From the NCBI GenBank assembly GCA_965219705.1, contig CBDCOK010000001.1, positions 1-64,000 on the forward strand: a stretch of DNA of 64,000 nt, written 5' to 3'. A program made the position numbers and the translations under genes. The stretch's first letter is position 1, and each line of letters begins with the position of its first letter. This document shows positions 34,529 to 43,336 of this stretch, piece by piece. Below the pieces are notes generated by a model. It was not told the origin of the DNA. It did not search any database and worked only from the letters and a program-made list of their open reading frames with translations. This DNA is from JAJECS01 sp965219705. Lineage in GTDB: Bacteria; Chloroflexota; UBA11872.

Positions 34529-36685
34529 TCAAAAGGCTCCGCCGACCTTCGCGACTGCGCCGAACAGACTTGAGAAGATGTTCGAGTCCAGGCTCACGCC
34601 CACGAACCATGCGCACGCGTGCCCATGATGCGTGAACGCAGGGAACATCTCGTCTGACTTCGCCTTCTTGAGCAGTGTATCGCCAAGCGTCATGTCCTCA
34701 AGTTCATACTTCGCCCAATGCCTCCCGGCCATGAGCTCCACGCCGCCATAGGGCCCCCACGAAAAACCGAACAACGCACCGGGCACCTTGTTGACTGGAA
34801 TGCCGACAAGAAACCCCGGCTGCCACCAATTGCTTGAGCCTGGGAACAGATCGCGCTCCCACGGATGGATCTTGACGCCGACCACGTACGACATCTGCGC
34901 GGTCGACGTTCCGACCTCCTTGGGAACGCCTGTGTGGTTGTCCCTGTCGCCGTGACGAAGTCGGAACCGGTACTCCGGCGTCTCCAGGAAGGTCCAGGTG
35001 AACGCACCGAACGCCGCAAGGCGATACGTGCGGTGAACTTCGAAGATCCCCTGGCCCACGAAACGGAACCCTTCACCCGGCGCGTCCGCCGTTGTCGCCC
35101 CTGTTTCGTCAGCACGCACTCTCCCCCCTTGCGGAAAGCTGATGGTCTCCGGCACCGTCGCGGGCACGACCGCATAGGGTTCACGCGTAGTCTGTTGGAA
35201 CACCCGGAAGGTCACAACCGAGTTGCGGTCGTAGACTCCCAGCGACAACTCGATCTCCTGACCTCGACTGTGAGCCAGAATCGTGTTGATCCCCTTGAAT
35301 AATCTGGCCGCCCCCTCGTTCAGCAGCGACAGCTCCCGATCGATCGCCGAGCGGGCGACCATGACCCGGGCAACCGCCGTGTGGACCGCGTGCCGCAAGT
35401 CCGGCGTGTCTCTCTCGCAGCAGCCCGACCTTGAGGCGAGGTCGATTTCCCTCTGAAGGCGTTCCCTCGCGTTCCGGAGAATCGTCACGGCCGTGCCGTC
35501 GCCGCATTCCCGGCAGACCTCCTGCCCCGTCGTTCCCACCGTAGCGGCGCTTCCCCGGAGCACTTCCCGGAGATCGCGGCCGAACATCTTGAGCCATTCG
35601 ATGTGCGAGTCCTCCGTGGCGGCGAGCTCCCCCGTGAACCGCTCTGCGATAGCGCGCAGCTCCTCGGGCGTGCGGACGTCCGAGTACTCGTCGTCGAGCC
35701 GGTTCGCGAAGTCCAGTACCCAGCGATCCCGCAGGGTGGTCCGGGAGAGATGCGGTCCGCGGTTATCCTCGACCAGCTCGTCGAGCAGCTTCAGCGCCGC
35801 TCCGTGGGTCCGGAGGTTGTCGAGATGCTGGTTCATCCGGGTGTCGAGATCCTCGGTATCTCTGACGACTCTGTCGAGGAGTCCATCGACGCCCACCGCC
35901 CGCCAGCGCTCGCCGATGTGCCGGTGGTTCACGACCAGTCGGTCAGTGCGTGCGATCCACTCTCGAATCTCCCGGCGTTCATTGGCATGGACGAGTTGCT
36001 TCCTCTTTTCCGCGGGAGAAAGCCTGCAGAAGTCCCTCTCGGGCACCTTGAGCTTTCCGCGAAGGTCTGCGAGGGCGCGCGTCAGCGACGGTACCCGGTC
36101 ATGAGGTGGACCGCCCAATCCCTCACCCAACACCGGCTCGACAGCTTCGTGGAGCTCCCTCAGGTCGGTCGCGACGGTTCGGACCCCGTCGACGATCTTC
36201 TGGCGATCGCTCTGAATCTGCAGGATCAGCTGCCTGGCCGACTCGCGCGTGAGGAAGCCACGAACGACCGACTCGATGGTAGCGGGTTCGATGACGATGT
36301 TCGCGATGTCCTGTGCGCCCTTCGTTTCCGGCAGGGCCTGCTCGCCCACGTCGATCGAAGAGAGCTGCCCCCCCTGGACGCGTGGAAGTGCGTCGGGAAC
36401 CTCCAGCGCCTCTACGAGCATGCGATACGAGGTGAAGAGCTTCGGATACCGAATGGTCAAGGACACCGGGGTTCCCGCCTTGACCGCGTGCAGCTCTCTG
36501 TCGAAGGGCACCGTCGTCTTCTTGCCGAGAAACTCGACGTCGACGAGAGTCCGCTCGCTGCAGCCGTCGAAGACGAAGGAGTCGTGCCAGCGATCGGCGG
36601 ATGCGGCCGTCGGGAAGAACACCGCGGCAGACAGGACCAGGGTCGCCGAAACACCGATCGACCTCGACGGTAGCCGTAAGCACAT
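34529..36685 (-). CDS. Large exported protein of the caspase-like operon
   Basis: 718 residues from an ATG at 36685 with an AGGAG site, 12 bp after the protease gene. Signal peptide ATLVLSAAVFFPTAASADRW. Residues about 35-100 contain a small beta domain with CSERTLVDVEFLGKKTTV; residues about 130-440 are largely helical and charged, with a CRECGDG motif near 395 and another cysteine pair (SGCCERD). The last 250 residues have strand-rich segments (AAFGAFTWTFLETPEYRFRL, MSYVVGVKIHPWERDLFPGS, GALFGFSWGPYGGVELMAGR) and end in VGGAF, suggestive of an outer-membrane beta-barrel-like domain. Family not recognised. Confidence 0.7.
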   Translation of the reverse strand: MCLRLPSRSIGVSATLVLSAAVFFPTAASADRWHDSFVFDGCSERTLVDVEFLGKKTTVPFDRELHAVKAGTPVSLTIRYPKLFTSYRMLVEALEVPDALPRVQGGQLSSIDVGEQALPETKGAQDIANIVIEPATIESVVRGFLTRESARQLILQIQSDRQKIVDGVRTVATDLRELHEAVEPVLGEGLGGPPHDRVPSLTRALADLRGKLKVPERDFCRLSPAEKRKQLVHANERREIREWIARTDRLVVNHRHIGERWRAVGVDGLLDRVVRDTEDLDTRMNQHLDNLRTHGAALKLLDELVEDNRGPHLSRTTLRDRWVLDFANRLDDEYSDVRTPEELRAIAERFTGELAATEDSHIEWLKMFGRDLREVLRGSAATVGTTGQEVCRECGDGTAVTILRNARERLQREIDLASRSGCCERDTPDLRHAVHTAVARVMVARSAIDRELSLLNEGAARLFKGINTILAHSRGQEIELSLGVYDRNSVVTFRVFQQTTREPYAVVPATVPETISFPQGGRVRADETGATTADAPGEGFRFVGQGIFEVHRTYRLAAFGAFTWTFLETPEYRFRLRHGDRDNHTGVPKEVGTSTAQMSYVVGVKIHPWERDLFPGSSNWWQPGFLVGIPVNKVPGALFGFSWGPYGGVELMAGRHWAKYELEDMTLGDTLLKKAKSDEMFPAFTHHGHACAWFVGVSLDSNIFSSLFGAVAKVGGAF

Positions 36686-36697
36686 GTCACATCTCCT

Positions 36698-37816
36698 CTA
36701 TGCGGTGGGGTCGCCGAGCAATTGGAACTGCAGCAACGTCTTAAGCTCGTAGTTGGTTCCGACACGGTCGGGGCGGCGCTCGATGCGTTCCAGAAACTGC
36801 TCCCGTGCTTCACGGAACGCCTCGCCGGACCCGAGAGAATCTCTCACCCCGTCGAAGAACACGGACGCGAGAAAGTCGGCATTCTCGAGGTCGAGGGAGC
36901 CTCCGGATCGGCCCTTCGTCAGGTGGGCGCCGTAGGCGAGACCCGTGGCCGCCACGACCGAACGCATACCCGAGCGAAACCCGGTGTCGATGCAGGTCTC
37001 GCCGCGCGGGCCTGACCGCGGCTTGAAGCCGTAGCAGTTCTCGCAGTACATGCTCGACCCGGCCACCTCGGGAAAGCTGAAGCTCACGTGATCCATGACC
37101 CTCACGAAACCCGACCGCTCGTCGAACGCCTGCCATTCGTCGTGGTCCGGACGTCCGTGAAGGTTGACGTAGAGCCAGCGGCACGTCAGGTCGTCCCGAT
37201 GTCTTTCGTCGAGCTCGTAGTGCGGCGCGATGCGAAAGAGGACCGGTCCGGGCATCCGCTCAGCGACGTGGGCTCCCGTGTGCCGCCATTCCTCGCTCAC
37301 GATGGCGGTCGCGCCGGACTTCGCGGGCGCGGGGCTCCCCACGAGATCGATGAGGGCGAGAAAGTCCTCGAGCCGCTTGGAGCGAGGACTCGGAAGCCGG
37401 CTCACGATGCGGGGACACCTGACGTAGTCCCATAGCGTCTCGCCGTCGGCCCCGTACGGCAGGTCCGTCAGCACGACCGCGTCGGCGTCGAGAGCGCGAT
37501 TGCGAACCGGGTTCACGACCTCGACCATGGGAAGCACGCCATGCCCTCCCACCAATAGCACCGCGTCGCAGTCCTGGCGCTGCGCGTACGCCCGGACGGT
37601 CGCGACAGTCCCCCTCGACGACCCGGAACCCAGGGCGGACAGTCCGGCCGCCGCCATTGCCACGGGGTCGTCGAGAACTGCAAGGTGACCCTCTATGGAC
37701 TGCGCGGCGAGCCGGTCGACGAGGTGTTCGAGGCGCTTGCTCAAGGTGGGGTACGCCTCGGAGCCGAACTCCACCTCGATTCCGGCGGCCGCGGTGACAA
37801 TCAGGAGGGCGTTCAT
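36698..37816 (-). CDS. Caspase-like (C25/CHAT-type) cysteine protease
   Basis: 372 residues from an ATG at 37816, two bases after the upstream stop. Caspase-fold hallmarks: DAVLLVGGHGVLPMVEVVNP at residues 84-103 and the following VVLTDLPYG (the GGHxxIP...D.PYG element of gingipain-like proteins); catalytic-type His at 220 in RWLYVNLHGRPDHDEW; candidate Cys at 261 in MYCENCYGFK. The C-terminus is helical. It has no signal peptide, so it acts in the cytoplasm. Position between a membrane protein with Cys-rich tail repeats and a large exported protein suggests a regulated proteolysis unit. The His-Cys assignment is by pattern only. Confidence 0.72.
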   Translation of the reverse strand: MNALLIVTAAAGIEVEFGSEAYPTLSKRLEHLVDRLAAQSIEGHLAVLDDPVAMAAAGLSALGSGSSRGTVATVRAYAQRQDCDAVLLVGGHGVLPMVEVVNPVRNRALDADAVVLTDLPYGADGETLWDYVRCPRIVSRLPSPRSKRLEDFLALIDLVGSPAPAKSGATAIVSEEWRHTGAHVAERMPGPVLFRIAPHYELDERHRDDLTCRWLYVNLHGRPDHDEWQAFDERSGFVRVMDHVSFSFPEVAGSSMYCENCYGFKPRSGPRGETCIDTGFRSGMRSVVAATGLAYGAHLTKGRSGGSLDLENADFLASVFFDGVRDSLGSGEAFREAREQFLERIERRPDRVGTNYELKTLLQFQLLGDPTA

Positions 37817-37818
37817 GG

Positions 37819-39294
37819 CTAGTGATCCGTTGAGTCGGCCGCGCCGGCATCCGCCGGTTTCCCCGCATCCGCCGAAGCCGCCGCGTTCCGCGCATCTGCC
37901 GCATCCGGTGGGGGGGGGGATTTCGAACAGCAGCATGATTTGGCGAGCTTGAGCAGCCTTGACGCCTCGGTGTCGACCTCGTCCAGAGCGGCGTTGCAGC
38001 AATCCAACTTGGACTTGCACTCCGGACAGCCGCGCGACTGCGCGTCCTTGAGGCGACTCCGGGCCTTGTCGACGGCTTGAGAGAGAGCCTCGCCGCACGA
38101 GTCCAGCGCGGACTTACATTCTGACGTGAAGCACGATTGGGCGCGCTCGAGTAGCTTCTCGACCTCGGTAATGACGTCGCCCAAGGCGTTGCAGGAGTCT
38201 GGCTTGGGCTTGCATTTCGGGCAGCAGCATGATTTGGCGAGCTTGAGCAGCCTGGAAGCCTCGGTGATGGCCTTGGCCAAGGCGACGAGGTTGTTCTTTT
38301 GTTCTCTGCTCTCCGCCTCTTTCCTTTGCATTTCCATGAAACACAGACGACCGTTGACGAACTCGGTCACACGATCACGGAACTCGCCATAGCGATGACG
38401 TGCGAGACACAACAGCGCTAGCGCGATGAGGATCGCGATGACTGGAGACCAACAGTAGCCATGGCTGGACTCCGACCACCTGTACAGCACGAAACCCAAT
38501 GCGAGCACGGGAAGGACAAGACTGGCAGCGACTTGGGCGAACCGATGGTAGTTTCGGACGAGGTAGTCGTAGTCTTCCTGTGTGATGACGTTCTTGCCAA
38601 TCAGATAGAGCGGGTCCTTGTAAGGCTCTGGCGCGGTACGACGGAAGGGCGTCAGGAGCAACTTGTTAACAGGGTTCAAGACGATGCCGATCAGCCAGCC
38701 GAGCACGTAGATGGACAAGAGAGTCGAGAAGAGCCGGCCGAAGGCTATCGGTGCCAGTGCAAGGCGTTCGTCCTGCAGAGAGTCGATATCGGCGTTCAGG
38801 GATTCCACCCGGGCAAGGTGCATCGCTTCATCTGCCGTGGCTTGGGCGGCACGCCTCGTAGCCTCAGTGAGCTTGCCGTCGTTGCGATTGACCGCGCCCT
38901 GGTACTCGCCGAGCCTGCCCTTGGCTTCCTCACGCAAGCCATGTCGGCGCTGCCAGCGGTCAAGATAGACGCCACGGACGTGGTTGCGAAGTTCGATGGC
39001 GTTATCGAGGGCCGCTTGGGCGCTTTGTTGAGATCGAGCGGTGACTTGAACACGCTCCTGAGCGTGCCGCAGTCGACGGGCTGCAAGGCAGCGGTCTTGC
39101 TCAAGCTCAACGCGCTGGCGGTTGATCTCCGTGTAGGCCGAGAATCGATAAAGGAGTGTTCTGAGGGGCGACTCGGAGGTGGAGTCTGCGGTCCCGAGCA
39201 GGAGCGCGACTGCCATGAGGGCGCCGGCCGGGGTGATCGAGCCGGTGATGCCCAGGTTGATGAACTGCTTGGCGAGCGTGAGGATGTTGCTCAT
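37819..39294 (-). CDS. Membrane protein with cytosolic Cys-rich helical repeats
   Basis: 491 residues. Membrane segments at about 20-36 (SITPAGALMAVALLLG), 185-208 (LLSIYVLGWLIGIVL), 255-275 (VAASLVLPVLALGFVLYRW) and 283-300 (VIAILIALALLCLA); a coiled coil fills about 55-175. The C-terminal 140 residues hold four repeats of a helix followed by a cysteine cluster: RLLKLAKSCCCPKCKPKPDS, KLLERAQSCFTSECKSALDS, RLKDAQSRGCPECKSKLDC and RLLKLAKSCCCSK. The tail ends Ala/Asp-rich. The cysteine repeats could bind metal or sense redox state. First gene of the three-gene operon with the protease and exported protein. Family unknown. Confidence 0.7.
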   Translation of the reverse strand: MSNILTLAKQFINLGITGSITPAGALMAVALLLGTADSTSESPLRTLLYRFSAYTEINRQRVELEQDRCLAARRLRHAQERVQVTARSQQSAQAALDNAIELRNHVRGVYLDRWQRRHGLREEAKGRLGEYQGAVNRNDGKLTEATRRAAQATADEAMHLARVESLNADIDSLQDERLALAPIAFGRLFSTLLSIYVLGWLIGIVLNPVNKLLLTPFRRTAPEPYKDPLYLIGKNVITQEDYDYLVRNYHRFAQVAASLVLPVLALGFVLYRWSESSHGYCWSPVIAILIALALLCLARHRYGEFRDRVTEFVNGRLCFMEMQRKEAESREQKNNLVALAKAITEASRLLKLAKSCCCPKCKPKPDSCNALGDVITEVEKLLERAQSCFTSECKSALDSCGEALSQAVDKARSRLKDAQSRGCPECKSKLDCCNAALDEVDTEASRLLKLAKSCCCSKSPPPPDAADARNAAASADAGKPADAGAADSTDH

Positions 39295-39393
39295 GAACGT
39301 GGGGATGTCCCGTTGATTGTTGGATTTCGCGGGTGGCGGACTCCGTTCTTGATATAGACGAGTCTACATTATGGTAGCGGCAAGATGAAAAGG

Positions 39394-39449
39394 GGCTCTC
39401 CTCAAACAGGTGTGGGTGGGTTGAGGTTGATGGGCGCGACGAGGAGTAG
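39394..39449 (+). repeat. Solo ISL3 left-end remnant
   Basis: GGCTCTCCTCAAACAGGTGT and the next 35 bases match the left end of the complete ISL3 copies, then similarity stops abruptly inside a lipoprotein gene start. Confidence 0.75.
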
Positions 39450-39534
39450 GCTCCGTTGGGCTACCGTTGCAGTCCTCCTCGTGGAAGCAGGCGGCTACCG
39501 CCAGGATCAGCAGGGCAAGTGTCGAGCGTTTCAT
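39449..39534 (-). pseudogene. Truncated lipoprotein gene
   Basis: From an ATG at 39534 the reverse strand encodes MKRSTLALLILAVAACFHEE, a lipoprotein signal peptide with lipobox AVAAC, then DCNGSPTEP before running into the ISL3 end remnant. The rest of the gene is lost. It lies 75 bp downstream of the ankyrin gene on the same strand. Confidence 0.6.
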
Positions 39535-39609
39535 GATCAGTGAAACGATCCGGCAGACCCAAGTTAACGGAAGGGGTCTTATTGGACCCCCCAGCTCGAT
39601 CGGCCCCGT

Positions 39610-41544
39610 TCACGGCCGGTAACCGGACGGGCACTGACAGGGCCGACCGCCGCGAGCCCCAAGCGCATCGAGCCCGTCGCACGCCGCGTTGATCTCCTGG
39701 TGGCGGGCGTTGATCTGCTCGGGCGTCGATGACGTGCCGGCGCCTAGCGCGCACCAGGCACCAGCGGCCTGCAGCGCGAAGGCCCGGCGCTGAAAGTCGA
39801 CGCCTGACCCGCACCAGCTCAGCCCCAGACTCCGCACGTTGGCCGGACGCGGATAGCCAGGAATCTCGCACGCCCGCCGCTGGCGTTGCGGCTGCGGCGG
39901 TGGCTCCGCCGCTGCGGCTGGCTGTCGGCGGTCCGGCCGGGTCGGCGTCTGACGTCGTGATTCCTGTCTCGACTCGTTGAATCGCGGGTCGTAGCGCGCG
40001 TCGTTCATCCGCCAGTAGGGCTCGGAGTCCTTCAGGACTTCGTTCTCTTGCGCGTAATCCCACGGCGTCCGCCCCGCATCATCTGGAGCCAACGGGTCGG
40101 CCCCGGCTGCCAGCAACGGCTCGATCACGGCCGGATTCTTCTCGTTGTACCGCGCGGCATGGTGCAACGGCGTGGAGCCGGACCGGGTGCGCGCCACGGG
40201 GTTGGCCCCGGCGCCGAGCAGCGCCTCGAGCACGGCCGGATTCTCGTTGTTCTGAGCGGCGAGATGCAGGAGCGTCCGGCCGTCGCTCGCCCGCCACGCA
40301 CGGTTCGCTCCTGCCGCTAGCAGGGCTTCAAGCACGGCGACATTCTCGTTGCCCCACGCTGCCAAACTCAGAGGAGTGTCGCCGCCCTCAATGCTGACCT
40401 CTATATTGGCGCCGGCCGCCAACAGAAACTCGATCACAGCCGGACTCTCGGTGTTGCGAGCGGCGACATGCAGGGGCGTCCAGCCGCGGTCGGACCGGGC
40501 GTCGATGTCCGCCCCGGCCGCCAGCAGAAACTCGAGGACGGCCGGATTCTCGTTGTTTCTAGCGGCGTAATGCAGGAGAGTCAGGCCGTCAGTCGTTTGC
40601 ATGTCTAGATTGCCGCCGGCGTCCAGAAGCACCTCAAGAATGGCTAGGTTCGAGCTATTGGTGGCTGCCTCATGCAGCGGCGTGTGACCGTCACCGTCAG
40701 TCCGTGCCAGCATGTCGGCCCCAGCGGCGAGCAGAGCTTCGAGCACGGCTGCGTTCTCGTTTCTCCAGGCCGCCATGTGCAAGGGTGTGTGGCCGATGTC
40801 GTCCTGCGCCTCGATGTTTGCCCCAGCCGCCAGCAACGCCTCGAGAACGGCCGGATTCTCGTTGTTCTGAGCGGCGTGGTGCAGGGCCGTACTCTCACTG
40901 CCGTTGCGTGCTTCCAGGTTCGCCCCGGCCACCAGCAGAGCCTCGATCACGGTTGGGGCCTTGCTGCTCCAAGCCGCCCAGTGCAGCGGCGTGGTGCGGT
41001 CATCGTCGCGCGCCGCCACGTCCGCGCCGCCAGCAAGGCAGGCCTTTGCGTCCTCCGCGGTCGCCATCTCGAAGAACTCCTGCGTGTTCCAATCCTCGCA
41101 ACTCACCGCCTGGACCGGAGCAGGTGACTCGGTGGCGGCCGGCGGCGCAGCGGGTGACTCCGCGACCGGCGGCACATCGGTTGCGGCGACCTCGGACTCC
41201 GCAGGCCGCGGTTCGCCGGCCACGCGGAGCAGTTCGGCCTGCAGGCCGTCCAGATACCCGGTCGTTGGCATTCCCCGCGCCGCCTGCCAGCGACGAATCG
41301 CCTCGCGACTCCGCGGGCCGAACAACCCGTCCGGCGCGCCCGCGTCGAAGCCCTCGCTGCGCAGCCCCTGCTGAATTAGTCGACGCGCGGGTCGATCGAG
41401 ACCCAGCGACGCTTCGACAGCCGCCGGATCCTGCGCGGCCGTGGCCACCGTCATCCGGAACGCCGCTCCCGGAGGCGGTACCAGAACCGCTGCCGAGACG
41501 ACGAACGCCAGCAACAGAACGACGGCGAGCCACTCATGGCGCAT
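39610..41544 (-). CDS. Exported ankyrin-repeat protein with peptidoglycan-binding domain
   Basis: 644 residues. Signal sequence or anchor at 1-28 (AVVLLLAFVVSAAVLVPPPG). PG_binding_1 at about 45-95 (LIQQGLRSEGFDAGAPDGLF, RGMPTTGYLDGLQAELLRVA). Ala/Pro linker, then NTQEFFEMATAEDAKACLAG and about ten ankyrin repeats (residues 165-480) with the unit TPLHxAAxxNENPAVLEALL AAGANIEA. C-terminal domain with conserved cysteines (CEIPGYPRPANVRSLGLSWC, INARHQEINAACDGLDAL, CQCPSGYRP). Ankyrin proteins of this kind mediate protein contacts, often with eukaryotic hosts or protists in symbionts; that role is inference. Confidence 0.85.
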   Translation of the reverse strand: MRHEWLAVVLLLAFVVSAAVLVPPPGAAFRMTVATAAQDPAAVEASLGLDRPARRLIQQGLRSEGFDAGAPDGLFGPRSREAIRRWQAARGMPTTGYLDGLQAELLRVAGEPRPAESEVAATDVPPVAESPAAPPAATESPAPVQAVSCEDWNTQEFFEMATAEDAKACLAGGADVAARDDDRTTPLHWAAWSSKAPTVIEALLVAGANLEARNGSESTALHHAAQNNENPAVLEALLAAGANIEAQDDIGHTPLHMAAWRNENAAVLEALLAAGADMLARTDGDGHTPLHEAATNSSNLAILEVLLDAGGNLDMQTTDGLTLLHYAARNNENPAVLEFLLAAGADIDARSDRGWTPLHVAARNTESPAVIEFLLAAGANIEVSIEGGDTPLSLAAWGNENVAVLEALLAAGANRAWRASDGRTLLHLAAQNNENPAVLEALLGAGANPVARTRSGSTPLHHAARYNEKNPAVIEPLLAAGADPLAPDDAGRTPWDYAQENEVLKDSEPYWRMNDARYDPRFNESRQESRRQTPTRPDRRQPAAAAEPPPQPQRQRRACEIPGYPRPANVRSLGLSWCGSGVDFQRRAFALQAAGAWCALGAGTSSTPEQINARHQEINAACDGLDALGARGGRPCQCPSGYRP

Positions 41545-41865
41545 CGCTGCCTCCCAAGTGCAGGAGATCAGATTCCCTGCTTCATCGACAGGGGAGTTTA
41601 GATGGCAAGAAGCATATCGTGGATTGCATTACGCACATGACATAGCTCATCCCGCCTCGGCAGTGGGCTCCTGCTGGCCAGCACGGCGTGCGGATCATCG
41701 GGACCCTCCTCGGTTGTCCTTGCATCCAACCGTCGGCCGCGCGACGGGGCCCCGGCACGACCGAACTGCTCGGATCGCATCTCTTCCATCTCCCTGCCGG
41801 CGAACCCTACCCGCGCCGCCCGACAGCTGCGCCGTCGGCACCGGCGCCAGTCAGTACGGCCAACT
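41545..41865. other. No recognisable gene
   Basis: About 320 bp between the ankyrin gene start and the integrase stop. Only short frames without family resemblance; the first 60 bp upstream of 41544 presumably hold the ankyrin promoter. Confidence 0.4.
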
Positions 41866-42852
41866 CTAGATCACGATGCGCTCGATCTCGTCGACGGTGA
41901 TCGTGTCCGCCGTCCGGTCGTAGAGCTTCGTCGTCTTCGGCGAGGCGTGCCCGGCGATCCGCTGCGCGTGATCGAGCGTCCCCCCGTTCGACAGATACGC
42001 CGTGATCCCCGTCGCCCGGAACGTGTGGCAGCAGGTCGACGGCGGCAGATCCGCCGCCGCCGCCCGCCGCTTGATCATCGCCAGGACGAGACGCCGCGAC
42101 AGCGCCCGCCCCGTCAGATGCCACCCCGCGGGGTCGAGGCTCTGGAAGAGCGGCGCCTTCGCCTCGCCCGGCCCGGCCGCCGCGAGATAGTCGTCGAGCG
42201 CCTCGGCCGCCCGATGGTGCGCCGGGACGTCGTGGCGCTTGCCGCCCTTCTCGTGCAGCCTGAGCCAACCCCGGCTCTCCTGCCGGAAGTAGTCCTGCCG
42301 CCGCATCGCGATGACCGCACTCACCCGCGCGAAGCTGTAGAGCATCACCGAGACGAGCGCCCGGTCGCGCCGGCCCGCGAGGGTAGTCGTGTCGATCGCC
42401 TCGAGCAGCCGGCGGGCCTCGGCCGGCGACACCGCCGGCGTCGCGCCCTTGGTGACGACGTGCTTCGGTCCCCGAACCGCCGCGGCCGGGTTCACCGGGA
42501 GGACCTGGCTGACGACGAGCCAGTCGCCGAGCATGCGGATCGCGGCCAGGTGCTGTTTGACCGTCGGCGCCGACCCGGGGTGCGTCCGGATGTAGGCCGC
42601 CACGTGCAGCGGCGAGACCGCCTCGAGGGCCAGCCCGCGCGCCTCGCACCACGCCAGAAACTGCCCCACCGCCCGCCCGTACGCCGCCCGCGTGCGCCGG
42701 TTGGCGATCCGCGCCGCGAAGAACTCGAGAAACTTCCCCACCGCCGCCGGCCCCGCGTCGACGACGAGCCGCGGCAGCAGGGGGCCGCCCCGCCCGGCGG
42801 CCGCCGGGCGCAGGGCGCCCGCCCGCTCGACCAGCGCCACGTCTTCGCTCAT
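41866..42852 (-). CDS. Tyrosine recombinase/integrase
   Basis: 328 residues from the ATG at 42852. N-terminal core-binding domain (NRRTRAAYGRAVGQFLAWCE, SAPTVKQHLAAIRMLGDWLV), catalytic domain with first Arg in TLAGRRDRALVSVMLYSFAR, Lys in LRLHEKGGKRHDVP, HxxR in CCHTFRATGITAYLSNGG, His in QRIAGHASPKTTKLYDR with Tyr as nucleophile. All active-site residues are present. It is the only intact member of a family with broken relatives at 5.9-6.2 and 11.1-14.8 kb. The open frame continues upstream into the small partner gene because of a one-base insertion. Confidence 0.9.
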   Translation of the reverse strand: MSEDVALVERAGALRPAAAGRGGPLLPRLVVDAGPAAVGKFLEFFAARIANRRTRAAYGRAVGQFLAWCEARGLALEAVSPLHVAAYIRTHPGSAPTVKQHLAAIRMLGDWLVVSQVLPVNPAAAVRGPKHVVTKGATPAVSPAEARRLLEAIDTTTLAGRRDRALVSVMLYSFARVSAVIAMRRQDYFRQESRGWLRLHEKGGKRHDVPAHHRAAEALDDYLAAAGPGEAKAPLFQSLDPAGWHLTGRALSRRLVLAMIKRRAAAADLPPSTCCHTFRATGITAYLSNGGTLDHAQRIAGHASPKTTKLYDRTADTITVDEIERIVI

Positions 42853-43273
42853 CCCGTCACCTCTCCCCCGCCGCCGGCCGCCTCCTTCCCCGCCGGCGAG
42901 CGCCTCGAACCGTTCGTAGTCGCTGACGAGCGCCTGGGCCAGCGCGTAGAGTCGTCCGACGGCGTCCTTCGCCCCGCTGAAGCGCACCTCGATCCGGTCC
43001 GCCTCGACCGTCACCCCGTCGGGCAGTCCCGACAGGCGCGCATCGAGCGCCTCGACCGGCACGGCCACGCGGATCCCGGTCAGCCGCGCCCGGCGGATCT
43101 CGGTGACCACCTTCTCGCGCCGCGTCTCCTCGCGGCGGAAGGCGGCGCGCTTGCGGTGCCTCCGAAGCTGCCGCAGGAGCTCGGCCCGCGGCAGCGTCAG
43201 CAGGTGCCCGGTCCGGTGGGCGCCGAAGGCCGTCATCAGCTGCACGGCGCGGACCTTCGAGACGCCGAAGAGC
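42849..43273 (-). pseudogene. Integrase-associated DNA-binding-type protein, truncated and frame-fused
   Basis: Same protein as the complete gene at 14822-15343 (RAVQLMTAFGAHRTGHLL, KDAVGRLYALAQALVSDYER). Its first 35 residues or so have been removed by the Tn3-type terminal repeat at 43274. An extra G near 42889 puts it in frame with the integrase, turning the usual ATGA overlap into a fusion. Confidence 0.7.
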
Positions 43274-43310
43274 GGGTCGTTTGCGGGAGGGGGCGAGATC
43301 CTACGCTAAG
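43274..43310 (+). repeat. Tn3-family terminal inverted repeat
   Basis: GGGTCGTTTGCGGGAGGGGG continuing to CTACGCTAAG has the Tn3 form (G-run outside, TAAG inside). The matching repeat is at 56194-56231 in the opposite orientation. It truncates the integrase partner gene. Confidence 0.8.
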
Positions 43311-43336
43311 CCCACCCGGCGGCGCGGATCTCGGGT

